Assembly (NCBI GenBank): GCA_050289385.1
Contig: JBNKFQ010000265.1
Span: 1-14,155, forward strand
Length of the DNA stretch: 14,155 bases
Direction: 5' to 3'
From: JBNKFQ01 sp050289385
GTDB lineage: Bacteria > Pseudomonadota > Gammaproteobacteria > Pseudomonadales > Porticoccaceae
This document shows positions 1 to 6,400 of this stretch, piece by piece (position 1 is the stretch's first letter; every line of letters starts with the position of its first letter). Under the pieces are notes generated by a model. That model made no database searches. It saw nothing but the letters and a program-made list of their open reading frames with translations, and was not told where the DNA came from. A program made the position numbers and the translations under genes.

Positions 1-686
1 GCAAAACAGGTGTTACCTACGCCGCCCTGACGCCAAATATAAAAGGATTTGAACGGGCGCTTGCGGTTAAAGCCGATGAAGTTGCCATCTTTGCCGCTGC
101 CTCGGAAAGCTTCAGCCAGAAGAACATTAACTGCTCTATCGCAGAAAGTCTGGAGCGGTTTCAGCCAGTAATGGAAGCCGCTCAAAAACACAAAGTGCCG
201 GTGCGTGGTTATCTATCGTGTGTGGCGGGTTGCCCTTATGACGGCAATATTCCAGCAGAAAAGGTTCGGGAAGTGGCAACGCAACTCTACAACATGGGCT
301 GCTACGAAGTGTCACTGGGAGACACCATTGGTGTTGGCACTCCCACAGTTATCCAGCAAGTTATCGACGCATGTGCTCGCGATATACCTGGCGAAAAACT
401 GGCAGTACACATGCACGACACCTACGGCCAGGCACTGGCCAATATTTATGCGGCGCTGGAAATGGGTATTGCAACAGTCGACAGTTCAGTTGCCGGCCTG
501 GGTGGTTGTCCGTACGCCAAAGGAGCTTCTGGAAATGTCGCGACAGAAGATGTGGTATATCTGTTGAAGGGGCTCAATATCGAACACGGCGTTGACCTGC
601 AAAAGTTGATTGCAGCAGGTAATTTTATCGTTGAAAAACTGGGGCGTGCCAGCGGTTCAAAAGTCGCCCGGGCGATGAGTAGCTGA
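1..686 (+). CDS. mvaB: Hydroxymethylglutaryl-CoA lyase, 3' part (5' end outside window)
   Basis: Cleaves 3-hydroxy-3-methylglutaryl-CoA to acetoacetate and acetyl-CoA, the last step of leucine (isovaleryl-CoA) degradation, in the cytosol. The frame is open from the first complete codon at base 3 to TGA at 684-686, giving about 227 codons; family members are near 300 residues, so roughly the first quarter is missing. Seen directly: KNINCSI, the divalent-metal HxH motif (VHMHDTYGQ, about 405-434), and the family signature SVAGLGGCPY (about 486-515) with the catalytic cysteine. The C-terminus (GNFI...SSKVA-like) also matches the family as I remember it. ATG at 171 is internal, because homology continues upstream of it. 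It is probably the last gene of a leucine/isovalerate operon lying to the left, since 130 bp of non-coding DNA follow. LiuE is the Pseudomonas name for this enzyme. Confidence 0.96.
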   Translation, partial: KTGVTYAALTPNIKGFERALAVKADEVAIFAAASESFSQKNINCSIAESLERFQPVMEAAQKHKVPVRGYLSCVAGCPYDGNIPAEKVREVATQLYNMGCYEVSLGDTIGVGTPTVIQQVIDACARDIPGEKLAVHMHDTYGQALANIYAALEMGIATVDSSVAGLGGCPYAKGASGNVATEDVVYLLKGLNIEHGVDLQKLIAAGNFIVEKLGRASGSKVARAMSS

Positions 687-695
687 GGTTTACCT

Positions 696-755
696 CTCTT
701 TTAATACTCCTCTTTTAATAATCACACAGACTACTTTCGCACTTTCGCAGCGAAA
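696..755. repeat. Short direct repeats and a 13-bp palindrome upstream of the phosphotriesterase gene
   Basis: Three nested patterns lie in this AT-rich gap. CTCTTTTAATA occurs at 696-706 and again at 710-720 (14-bp period). ACTTTCGC is tandemly duplicated at 733-740 and 741-748. TTTCGC-A-GCGAAA forms a perfect dyad at 743-755. The dyad sits just upstream of the best promoter-like sequence for the next gene, which would suit an operator, but no binding protein is demonstrated. Confidence 0.4.
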
Positions 756-756
756 C

Positions 757-785
757 TAGAACAACTCATGGCTTGATGATATATT
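757..785 (+). promoter_or_regulatory. Weak sigma70-like promoter for the phosphotriesterase gene
   Basis: TAGAAC (757-762), a 17-bp spacer and TATATT (780-785) lie 31 bp before the ATG at 817. The -10 is good and the -35 is poor (3 of 6), which would fit an activated promoter. The adjacent dyad at 743-755 could be the regulator site. This is pattern matching only. Confidence 0.3.
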
Positions 786-816
786 CAATTGCACAGCGTT
801 TTTCGAGAAAACAGTT

Positions 817-1911
817 ATGTCTACTCGACGCGAATTTCTTCGGCAGACCTCAGCCGCAAGTATTATGGCAGCGACCTCTCAACTGTCTTATAGCAACAAT
901 AACACCCCGGTAAAGCGCACTGCCCGCACTCCGGGAATAGTCCAGACAATACAGGGGCCGCTGGACGCATCCAAACTTGGTTTTACCCTTCCCCATGAAC
1001 ACATTTTGGCGAGTTCGGCCGGCTTTTGGCGAACGTGGCCAGAGTACTTCGGCGGCAAAACGGAATTTGTTAATAAAGTTGTCGATAAACTGAAGGCTGC
1101 ACGAGAGGCAGGTGTCGATACTATCGTTGACGTCACACCAGCTGATGTAGGGCGTGACATCCGCCTTATCGAAGAAGTGTCGCGAAAATCCGGAATGCAA
1201 ATCATTGCCTGCACCGGTCACTGGCTTTACCCCTCTATGTTCATGGCAGCAAGAACTGTGGAGGAACTCACCGAATTTTTCATTCTGGAGATTGATCGGG
1301 GTATAGAGGGTACAGGAATAAAACCGGGAGTTATCAAGGTAGCCGCCGACCAGGAGGGGATCACCCCGTTTATCGACAAGGCGTTAAGAGCCGCCGCGCG
1401 GGCAAGTAAAGCGACAGGAGTTCCCGTTACAACACACACCAACACTGCAGTACGCACAGGCGGGAAACAAGCTGACATTTTTGAAGAAGAAAGTTTGAAT
1501 CCGCACATGGTATGTCTGGGTCACTGCGACGACACAGACGATCTGTTGTATCTCACTGGGCTCGCAGAGCGGGGTTATACCCTTGGCATGGACCACATAA
1601 CCTGGGGTACGAGTGCTGCAAAAGCGGCAAACGCAGACACACTATCCTGGCAACAGCGGGCACAGAGTATCAAGAAATTGATCGACGCCGGGTTTGGCGA
1701 CAAGATATTTTTGTCTAATGACTGGTATTTCGACTTATCAATGGCCGGCACCGGATTTATGGCGGCCAAGGATAATACCAATCCCGACGGAATTCTGTTC
1801 AACAACCGAAAAACAATTCCATTTTTGAAGAAGATCGGTGTTACCGATCAGAAAATCGATACAATTACAGTGGAGAATCCAAAGCGTTTTTTTGGCGGAA
1901 CCCCGACATAA
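817..1911 (+). CDS. Tat-exported phosphotriesterase (organophosphate hydrolase-like amidohydrolase)
   Basis: Binuclear-metal hydrolase of the phosphotriesterase family, predicted to act in the periplasm. The N-terminus MSTRREFLRQTSAAS is a twin-arginine signal. Every metal ligand of Brevundimonas diminuta PTE has a counterpart: H60 and H62 (PHEH), K174 (bridging carboxylated lysine, GVIKVA), H207 (VTTHT), H236 (LGHCDDTDD) and D302 (LSNDW). Against the PTE sequence I recall, similarity runs end to end (SSAGF, RAWP/RTWP-type, DDTDDL-YLT, NPDG, TVxNPxRF), and the length is 364 versus 365. This puts it nearer true PTE than the lactonase-like PLL group. The substrate pocket differs: PTE F132, F306, Y309 and H257 correspond to L137, L307, A310 and W263. 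Loop 7 is five residues shorter. Start: ATG 817 retains the Tat motif; only a weak GAGAA precedes it. The physiological substrate is unknown: phosphotriester, lactone or another ester. Confidence 0.9.
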   Translation: MSTRREFLRQTSAASIMAATSQLSYSNNNTPVKRTARTPGIVQTIQGPLDASKLGFTLPHEHILASSAGFWRTWPEYFGGKTEFVNKVVDKLKAAREAGVDTIVDVTPADVGRDIRLIEEVSRKSGMQIIACTGHWLYPSMFMAARTVEELTEFFILEIDRGIEGTGIKPGVIKVAADQEGITPFIDKALRAAARASKATGVPVTTHTNTAVRTGGKQADIFEEESLNPHMVCLGHCDDTDDLLYLTGLAERGYTLGMDHITWGTSAAKAANADTLSWQQRAQSIKKLIDAGFGDKIFLSNDWYFDLSMAGTGFMAAKDNTNPDGILFNNRKTIPFLKKIGVTDQKIDTITVENPKRFFGGTPT

Positions 1912-2025
1912 GTCCGTTGACCCACCGTTACCAGAAAGCCAACTAAATTTGACAATTCTGAACCTTTTCGACGCCCGGATGTGGAATAATTGACAGCGAT
2001 CCTAATACAGCGTTACTGCATACAG

Positions 2026-2856
2026 ATGAAAAACTGGAAAATATCACCCGCAAACCCGTCTGTCGCAAAATACGTCGATTGCTATTGGTTATTGGAAAAA
2101 TCTCAAAATGATATCGGCCCCGATTCCCCGAAGCTGAACCCCGACCCGGCAGCTCATTTGATTATTTCCAGGCCACAACAGCCCTACCAATATCAGCACA
2201 CATCCTTGTCTGCAACCGGACAAGGTAGCCACCTGATATTCCCTCACTGCAGAACGATCATAATGGATCACGCCAATCCGTTTTTGATTATGGGCATCAA
2301 ATTTCGTGTTGGTGCTTTATATGCTTTAAAAATACCCGGTGAGAAGCCTTTGCTGGATCAGGTACAAAGTGTTGGTATGAAAAAATTGTTTCAACTATCG
2401 ACATTTAGTGCAAACCAGATCCTTGACCAGACAACTAACAAACCGGAATTATGCCGCGATATTCTGGATAAGCTACTGGCACCCTGCCTGTCGACCGGTT
2501 GCGAAGACAGCCACAGCAAATTGGTCCAAAAAATACTCACCATTTTTCCAGAAACCCCCATCGCCAGCATGGGCGCAAAACTTGGCTACTCCCAGCGAAC
2601 CATTGAGCGCAGTTTTTTACGTGTTACTGGCATCACATTAAAGCAGTATCATTCCATGGAAAGGCTCGAAGCCATGCTGAACCATTTGCATAAACTGGAT
2701 AAGGAAAGCATTCACTGGGCAGATCTCGCTTTTCAATTTGGATTTAGTGACCAACCGCATTTGATACGCTATTTAAAAAGCCATATCGGCAGCACACCCG
2801 GCGAATATATCAAGCAACGTGATCTGGCTATTGATGCCTACGGGGATTTTGAATAA
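2026..2856 (+). CDS. AraC-family transcriptional regulator
   Basis: DNA-binding regulator of 276 residues. The C-terminal third carries the AraC double helix-turn-helix: first HTH about residues 180-200 (IASMGAKLGYSQRTIERSF), second about 231-252 (WADLAFQFGFSDQPHLIR), followed by the conserved G-TPGEY end. The N-terminal part (YVDCYWLLE, PDPAAHLI, MGIKFRVGALYAL) resembles the unnamed sensor domain of many ligand-responsive AraC proteins (DUF6597-type, from memory). A TTG at 1990 would extend it by 12 residues. I prefer ATG 2026, where homology-like sequence begins, though no good ribosome-binding site precedes either. It lies 114 bp behind the phosphotriesterase gene on the same strand, so it may regulate that gene or the GNAT gene after it; this is inference from position. 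TTGACA occurs at 1949-1954 and at 1990-1995, each without a convincing -10. Confidence 0.85.
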   Translation: MKNWKISPANPSVAKYVDCYWLLEKSQNDIGPDSPKLNPDPAAHLIISRPQQPYQYQHTSLSATGQGSHLIFPHCRTIIMDHANPFLIMGIKFRVGALYALKIPGEKPLLDQVQSVGMKKLFQLSTFSANQILDQTTNKPELCRDILDKLLAPCLSTGCEDSHSKLVQKILTIFPETPIASMGAKLGYSQRTIERSFLRVTGITLKQYHSMERLEAMLNHLHKLDKESIHWADLAFQFGFSDQPHLIRYLKSHIGSTPGEYIKQRDLAIDAYGDFE

Positions 2857-2909
2857 CACTGGAGCCCTGTCTAATTTGTCGTTTTTCTTCAATCCTGCCC
2901 TATCCCTGA

Positions 2910-2921
2910 AATACTAGTATT
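2910..2921. promoter_or_regulatory. 12-bp perfect palindrome AATACTAGTATT
   Basis: A perfect dyad in the gap between the AraC-type gene and the GNAT gene, 55 bp before the preferred GNAT start. Its size and position would suit an operator. A second small hairpin follows: TTCGTG (2933-2938) and CACGAA (2945-2950) with a 6-nt loop. Function is unknown. Confidence 0.3.
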
Positions 2922-2976
2922 GCATTTCCGGCTTCGTGCACAGACACGAACATCATCAATCAATAGCAGGCAGACA

Positions 2977-3411
2977 ATGAATACTGACATAAGGCCCTAT
3001 CGGGACAGTGACTTGACAGAATTATTATCAGTATGGAAGAGCGCTTCTCACCTCGCGCACCCGTTTTTATCAAAATCGTTTATTGAAAAAGAAAAACACA
3101 ATATACCCAACGTTTATTTACCTCATGCAGATACCTGGGTGTTGACAGAATGCGGACGCGTTGTCGGCTTCATAGCACTCATAGGCAACGAGGTCGGCGC
3201 ACTTTTTGTAGCACCCGATTATCATAAAAAGGGTTTTGGCAAAAAACTGATGAACAAAGCGCGAGAATTGCATGACAGGCTGGAAGTTGAAGTATTTAAG
3301 GAAAATCACATCGGCCGCAACTTTTATGAAAGTTATGGTTTTAAGTTACTTTGTGAAAAAGTTCATGAAGATACCAACCAACCAGTATTAAGACTGTATT
3401 ACGATACCTGA
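2977..3411 (+). CDS. GNAT-family N-acetyltransferase (YiaC/YjaB-like)
   Basis: Cytosolic acetyl-CoA-dependent acetyltransferase of 144 residues. The single GNAT fold is complete. Beta-4 and the acetyl-CoA pyrophosphate loop are VGALFVAPDYHKKGFGKKL (motif A, HKKGFG, residues about 74-91). VEVFKEN lies on beta-5, and NFYESYGF (about 115-122) is the typical C-terminal motif. The N-terminus (IRPYRDSDLTELLSVW, HPFL) resembles E. coli YiaC and YjaB, small acetyltransferases; YiaC is reported to acetylate protein lysines. An upstream TTG at 2920 would add 19 residues (TRTSSINSRQT...) that do not look like the family, so I chose ATG 2977, where the conserved fold begins, although its ribosome-binding site (GGCAG) is weak. 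Substrate cannot be read from the sequence. Base composition looks more AT-rich than the flanking metabolic genes. Confidence 0.85.
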   Translation: MNTDIRPYRDSDLTELLSVWKSASHLAHPFLSKSFIEKEKHNIPNVYLPHADTWVLTECGRVVGFIALIGNEVGALFVAPDYHKKGFGKKLMNKARELHDRLEVEVFKENHIGRNFYESYGFKLLCEKVHEDTNQPVLRLYYDT

Positions 3412-3537
3412 GCCGATCAAGACAAAGAACTCATACAACTACCTGGACAGGAATAACTGAAGCTTCGATATCTGCATCCTTGCCAAATCTTTGATGCTAC
3501 TTTAACATGAACAGGACCAAACTCACTCGGGCTTCAA

Positions 3538-4046
3538 ATGAATAATAAGGGGACACTGATTTTTTTTGTGGGAAAATGGGCGCTGGCAAATCCACCATGG
3601 CCCGCGACCTGGCTGATGCGCCCGAAACAGTGCTGATTTCAGAGGACGAATGGCTTTCGGCCATTTTCCCCGAGGAAATCAACAGCTTTGACGACTACCT
3701 GAAATATTCATCACGCCTGAAGCCACTATTAAACAGTCATGTAAATAACCTGTTAAATTCCGGTGTTTCTGTAGTTATGGACTTTCCCGCAAACACAAAG
3801 ACCCAAAGACAATGGTTTAAAGACATTGTTTCTGACAATAATATTCCTTACAAACTCATGCACCTTGATGTGGATGACCAGTTGTGCCTGGAACAGATTG
3901 AAAAGCGCAGAAAATCCCACCCTGAACGCGCCAGGTTCGATACTGAAGAAATATTTTATCAAGTTACCGAACACTTTCAGCCCCCTTTGATGGAAGAGGG
4001 GTTTAATATTGAAGTGGTAACTGGTGCAACTATTTCATCAGATTAA
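3538..4046 (+). CDS. P-loop kinase-like ATP-binding protein (zeta-toxin/AAA-like) with an apparent frameshift in the P-loop
   Basis: Small P-loop NTPase. The main frame opens at 3576 and reads MGAGKST at once (Walker A, K and S/T present). It continues with LISEDEWLS, VVMDFPANT, a LHLDV strand and an arginine-rich KRRKSHPERARFD lid-like region, as in small zeta-toxin/shikimate-kinase-like proteins. Starting at 3576 would remove beta-1 and the first P-loop residues. The missing part lies in another frame: ATG 3538 encodes MNNKGTLIFFVGK and then hits TGA at 3634-3636. Two repairs are possible: one extra T in the T8 run at 3560-3567, giving IFFCGKMGAGKST, or a -1 slip on GGGAAAA at 3570-3576, which is in correct X XXY YYZ phase. 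The main frame has a stop at 3546-3548 and no start between it and 3576. It is therefore a frameshifted pseudogene, a homopolymer error, or a recoded gene. Substrate is unknown; about 169 residues if joined. Confidence 0.7.
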
Positions 4047-4047
4047 A

Positions 4048-4076
4048 TTGACATTTAAACAGTAGCCAACTAGCTT
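4048..4076 (+). promoter_or_regulatory. Sigma70-like promoter ahead of the small ORF and phosphorylase-like gene
   Basis: TTGACA (4048-4053) is a consensus -35. After exactly 17 bp comes TAGCTT (4071-4076), which keeps the three most important -10 bases (T, A and final T). Transcription would begin near 4083, leaving a leader of about 34 nt before ATG 4117. It lies just behind the kinase-like gene's stop. Confidence 0.45.
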
Positions 4077-4082
4077 AAAAAA

Positions 4083-4116
4083 GGACGCCCACCCCACCAT
4101 GACAAGGAGATGTCAT
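4083..4116 (+). promoter_or_regulatory. Leader hairpin presenting the Shine-Dalgarno sequence in its loop; CsrA/RsmA-site-like
   Basis: ATGACA (4099-4104) and TGTCAT (4111-4116) pair perfectly around the six-base loop AGGAGA (4105-4110), which is the Shine-Dalgarno sequence of ATG 4117. ACAAGGA followed by TGT resembles the CsrA/RsmA consensus ACARGGATGT, in which GGA sits in a hairpin loop. A second GGA lies at 4083-4085, about 20 nt upstream, a spacing that a CsrA dimer could bridge. The architecture is seen directly; regulation by CsrA is inference. Confidence 0.45.
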
Positions 4117-4239
4117 ATGACCCCCAAATTCCATCCACACACTCTGCATTCAGCGCCAATTACTCGCCCGGCATCCATGTCAATCCTCGACAAGCTTGAC
4201 ACCCGGTGCTGGCGGCAAATTATTTTCTGCATTTACTAA
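4117..4239 (+). CDS. Hypothetical 40-residue ORF with the strongest ribosome-binding site in this region
   Basis: ATG 4117 follows AAGGAGA with a 6-bp gap, and the frame runs to TAA at 4237-4239. The product begins MTPKFHPHTLHSAP and ends CWRQIIFCIY; I recognise no domain. It overlaps the 5' extension of the phosphorylase-like frame, which is open from 4121 with its first start (TTG) at 4196 and reads PGAGGKLFSAFTN before ATG 4304. Two readings are possible. It may be a leader peptide coupled to the next gene. Alternatively 4117 may be the original start of the phosphorylase-like gene, with a one-base frame change near 4190-4200 joining the frames. The second would explain why so strong an initiation site serves so short a product. 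Confidence 0.4.
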   Translation: MTPKFHPHTLHSAPITRPASMSILDKLDTRCWRQIIFCIY

Positions 4240-4303
4240 TGCTGCCACGCTGTTTCCAAAAGAAAATTTTACCGAATTGTTTATACCACAGGGAGAAACA
4301 ACA

Positions 4304-5446
4304 ATGTCCAGAACAGTCACATTGGCAAACCGCCACGGCGGCGGAACTTATCAAACCCACCTGCGCAGCGAAAGAATGCCCGGCCTGGTACCCGTAAAAT
4401 GGGAATTAATAAAGGAGAACAAACCGACCCTGGTAACAAACAAGGATTGGGACCCCAACACCAACACACACACCGTAGATACCGTCATCATCACCTGGAC
4501 CAGCGCCGAATGGGCGGCGTTTGACCACGTTTTTTGCAACAGCGACAGTAACATGCCGCACGATTTTGACGAAGACGAGTCGTGGCGCGATGGCTGGAAA
4601 TATTATTCTACGGGCTGGGACAAGATCGCACCGGAACTGACCGGTCGCTCACCGTCTACTTACCACAAGGCGTGGGGCGCCTGCCGAATTGTCAACATTC
4701 CCCAAACCGGGCAAAACATACTGCTATTCAAATCGGATATGCACATCAGCACCGATGGCCCAAAGATGCCACTGCTCAATATGGTGGAACAGATTATCAA
4801 CGACTTTCGCCCAAAACTCATTCTGACCATCGGCACTGCAGGCGGGGCAAGACCCGTCGATGCACTGGGCAGCGTCAATATCACCAACCGCGCCCACTTT
4901 GACCTGACCAGTGAATTTGACGATATCGACAAGAACTTTAACAACGAGACCTTCGCCAGCGGTTGGCCGCCGTCCAGCACCGTGATCGACAAACTGGGTC
5001 CGCTGATGATGACCACACCGGTTGCCGATGCCGAACTGAAATATCTGGTGGAAAAAAACAGCAAAGAGCTTATCAATCCACAGACCGACAAAAGCTATAC
5101 GCTGGCTGAACTGAAAAACAGTTTGATTACTCCAGGCGAGATCGACCCCAAAATCAATCTGCTCACCAACATGCCGGTGCTCACCACCAACGGCTACCAG
5201 GTGGCCAACACGGGCGGCAACTACAAAGAGTACGCAGCAATGGAAATGGACGATGCCGGCATCGTTATGGTCGCGAATCAAAACCGGGTGGACGCCGGCA
5301 TCGTGCGCAATATTTCCGATCCAGCTCAAAACCCCGATATCGCCGAGCGGGTGCAGGGCAGCTGGGGAGGAATCATCTACTCCGAATATGGTCTGTATAC
5401 CAGCTTTAACGGCGCCCTCGCCGCCTGGGCGCTAATGGCGGTGTAA
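4304..5446 (+). CDS. Nucleoside phosphorylase superfamily protein (PNP/UDP phosphorylase-like fold)
   Basis: Predicted cytosolic enzyme of 380 residues that would cleave the N-glycosidic bond of a nucleoside or related compound. Supporting motifs follow the order of MTA/SAH nucleosidases and PNPs: beta-strand plus TSAEWAAF (about 64-73, the place of the N-terminal acidic motif), KLILTIGTAGG (about 171-181, glycine-rich phosphate/ribose loop), AAMEMDDAGIVMVA (about 311-324, equivalent to the MExA/MEGA motif that binds ribose hydroxyls) and VRNISD (about 334-339). It is longer than the usual 230-290 residues because of an N-terminal extension and an insertion around 203-290. ATG 4304 follows AGGGAG at good spacing; TTG 4196 would add 36 residues. 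The closest use of such domains that I recall is as single enzymes or as effector domains in bacterial NLR-like proteins; no partner domain is present here. Substrate is unassigned. The downstream gene is convergent. Confidence 0.7.
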   Translation: MSRTVTLANRHGGGTYQTHLRSERMPGLVPVKWELIKENKPTLVTNKDWDPNTNTHTVDTVIITWTSAEWAAFDHVFCNSDSNMPHDFDEDESWRDGWKYYSTGWDKIAPELTGRSPSTYHKAWGACRIVNIPQTGQNILLFKSDMHISTDGPKMPLLNMVEQIINDFRPKLILTIGTAGGARPVDALGSVNITNRAHFDLTSEFDDIDKNFNNETFASGWPPSSTVIDKLGPLMMTTPVADAELKYLVEKNSKELINPQTDKSYTLAELKNSLITPGEIDPKINLLTNMPVLTTNGYQVANTGGNYKEYAAMEMDDAGIVMVANQNRVDAGIVRNISDPAQNPDIAERVQGSWGGIIYSEYGLYTSFNGALAAWALMAV

Positions 5447-5483
5447 GCAGGCTGGCTCTGGCAAGGGTCGTTGCACAATGCGA

Positions 5484-6380
5484 TCAGCGGCTCTTGCCCC
5501 ACAACTCAACCAGCACCTTTAGCATTTCACTGGCAACCGCCGATATTGAATGGCGGCGGCGGGTAAACACTCCTACGTTGCGAGACACTGTCGGTTCTAC
5601 CAGGGGCCGGCACACTGCCCCCACCTCTTCCATCTGTTCACGACACAAGGAAGGCACCGCACTCACCCCCAGCCCCTCTGCCACCATACGCCCTATTGTC
5701 ACCAACTGACCGGCCTCACAGCGCACTTCATAATCCGGTGCCTGCACCTGCAACACACGATCGGTCCAGCCCCGTGTGGCCGAGCCCCGATTCATGGCAA
5801 TGTAAGGGTGCTGCGCCAACTGCTGCCAGCTTGTTCGCCGACGTTTTGTCAGTACGTGGTCGGGAGGAATAACCGCCATAAAGCGGTCGCTGAACAGAGG
5901 CTGAAAATCCAGCCCCGGCGGCTCGTCCGGCTCAAAGGTAATGCCCAGGTCCGCACGTCCGCTACTGACTGCATCCAGCACCTTTTCCATAACGATATCG
6001 AGCACTTCGATATTGATGCCTGCATAGCGTTGTCGAAAAACCGACAAGGCCTCTGGTAATCGTGTGGCAGCCATTGATGGCATCGCGGCAATGCAGAGCT
6101 TGCCGCGTTGCAATGTGAACAGATCGTGCAAATCGGCAAACGCAGTCTCCCAATCCCGCAGCAATCGTTCGGCGGTCGGCAAAAAAGCCTGGCCTTCTGG
6201 CGTTAAAATCAATTTTCGGCTGGTGCGGTTAAACAGGCTTCCGGATATTGACTCTTCCATATTTTTGATAGCGGTGGAAAGAGCCGGCTGTGACAAATGC
6301 AGGGTTTCAGCCGCCTCTGCCACACTACCCGTACTGGCTACAGTAACAAACGCTTTTAACTGCTTGAATGATACATTCAT
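5484..6380 (-). CDS. LysR-family transcriptional regulator, divergent from scoAB
   Basis: Full-length LysR protein of 298 residues. The N-terminal winged HTH spans about residues 3-62 (LKAFVTVASTGSVAEAAETL, then LSQPALSTAIKNMEE and LFNRTSRKLILTPEG). The type-2 periplasmic-binding-like effector domain spans about 90-295 (GKLCIAAMPSMAATRLP, ADLGITF, VAEGLGVSAVPS). It starts at the CAT at 6378-6380, keeping the standard MxxLKAF-type N-terminus; no clear ribosome-binding site precedes it. It is transcribed away from scoA across a 147-bp gap, the classic LysR arrangement in which the regulator controls both its own gene and the divergent operon. Its inducer could be acetoacetate or another short keto-acid (inference). 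Its 3' end faces the phosphorylase-like gene with only 37 bp between stop codons. Confidence 0.92.
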   Translation of the reverse strand: MNVSFKQLKAFVTVASTGSVAEAAETLHLSQPALSTAIKNMEESISGSLFNRTSRKLILTPEGQAFLPTAERLLRDWETAFADLHDLFTLQRGKLCIAAMPSMAATRLPEALSVFRQRYAGINIEVLDIVMEKVLDAVSSGRADLGITFEPDEPPGLDFQPLFSDRFMAVIPPDHVLTKRRRTSWQQLAQHPYIAMNRGSATRGWTDRVLQVQAPDYEVRCEAGQLVTIGRMVAEGLGVSAVPSLCREQMEEVGAVCRPLVEPTVSRNVGVFTRRRHSISAVASEMLKVLVELWGKSR

Positions 6381-6400
6381 TTTATTTATGAAAACGTCAA

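Noticed and set aside
1949..1995. Two TTGACA hexamers as promoters for the AraC-type gene
   Set aside because: Neither has an acceptable -10 at 16-18 bp, so I did not list them as promoters.
1990..2025. TTG start for the AraC-type gene at 1990
   Set aside because: It adds 12 residues with no family resemblance and has no ribosome-binding site. ATG 2026 fits better, though neither start is proven.
4724..5329. 201-codon open frame on the minus strand
   Set aside because: It is antisense to the phosphorylase-like gene, whose motifs are clear on the plus strand. No domain is seen.
5459..5498. Bidirectional terminator between the convergent phosphorylase-like and LysR genes
   Set aside because: Only a 6-bp GGCAAG/CTTGCC pairing with a long loop and no T-run is visible, and the right arm lies inside the LysR coding region.
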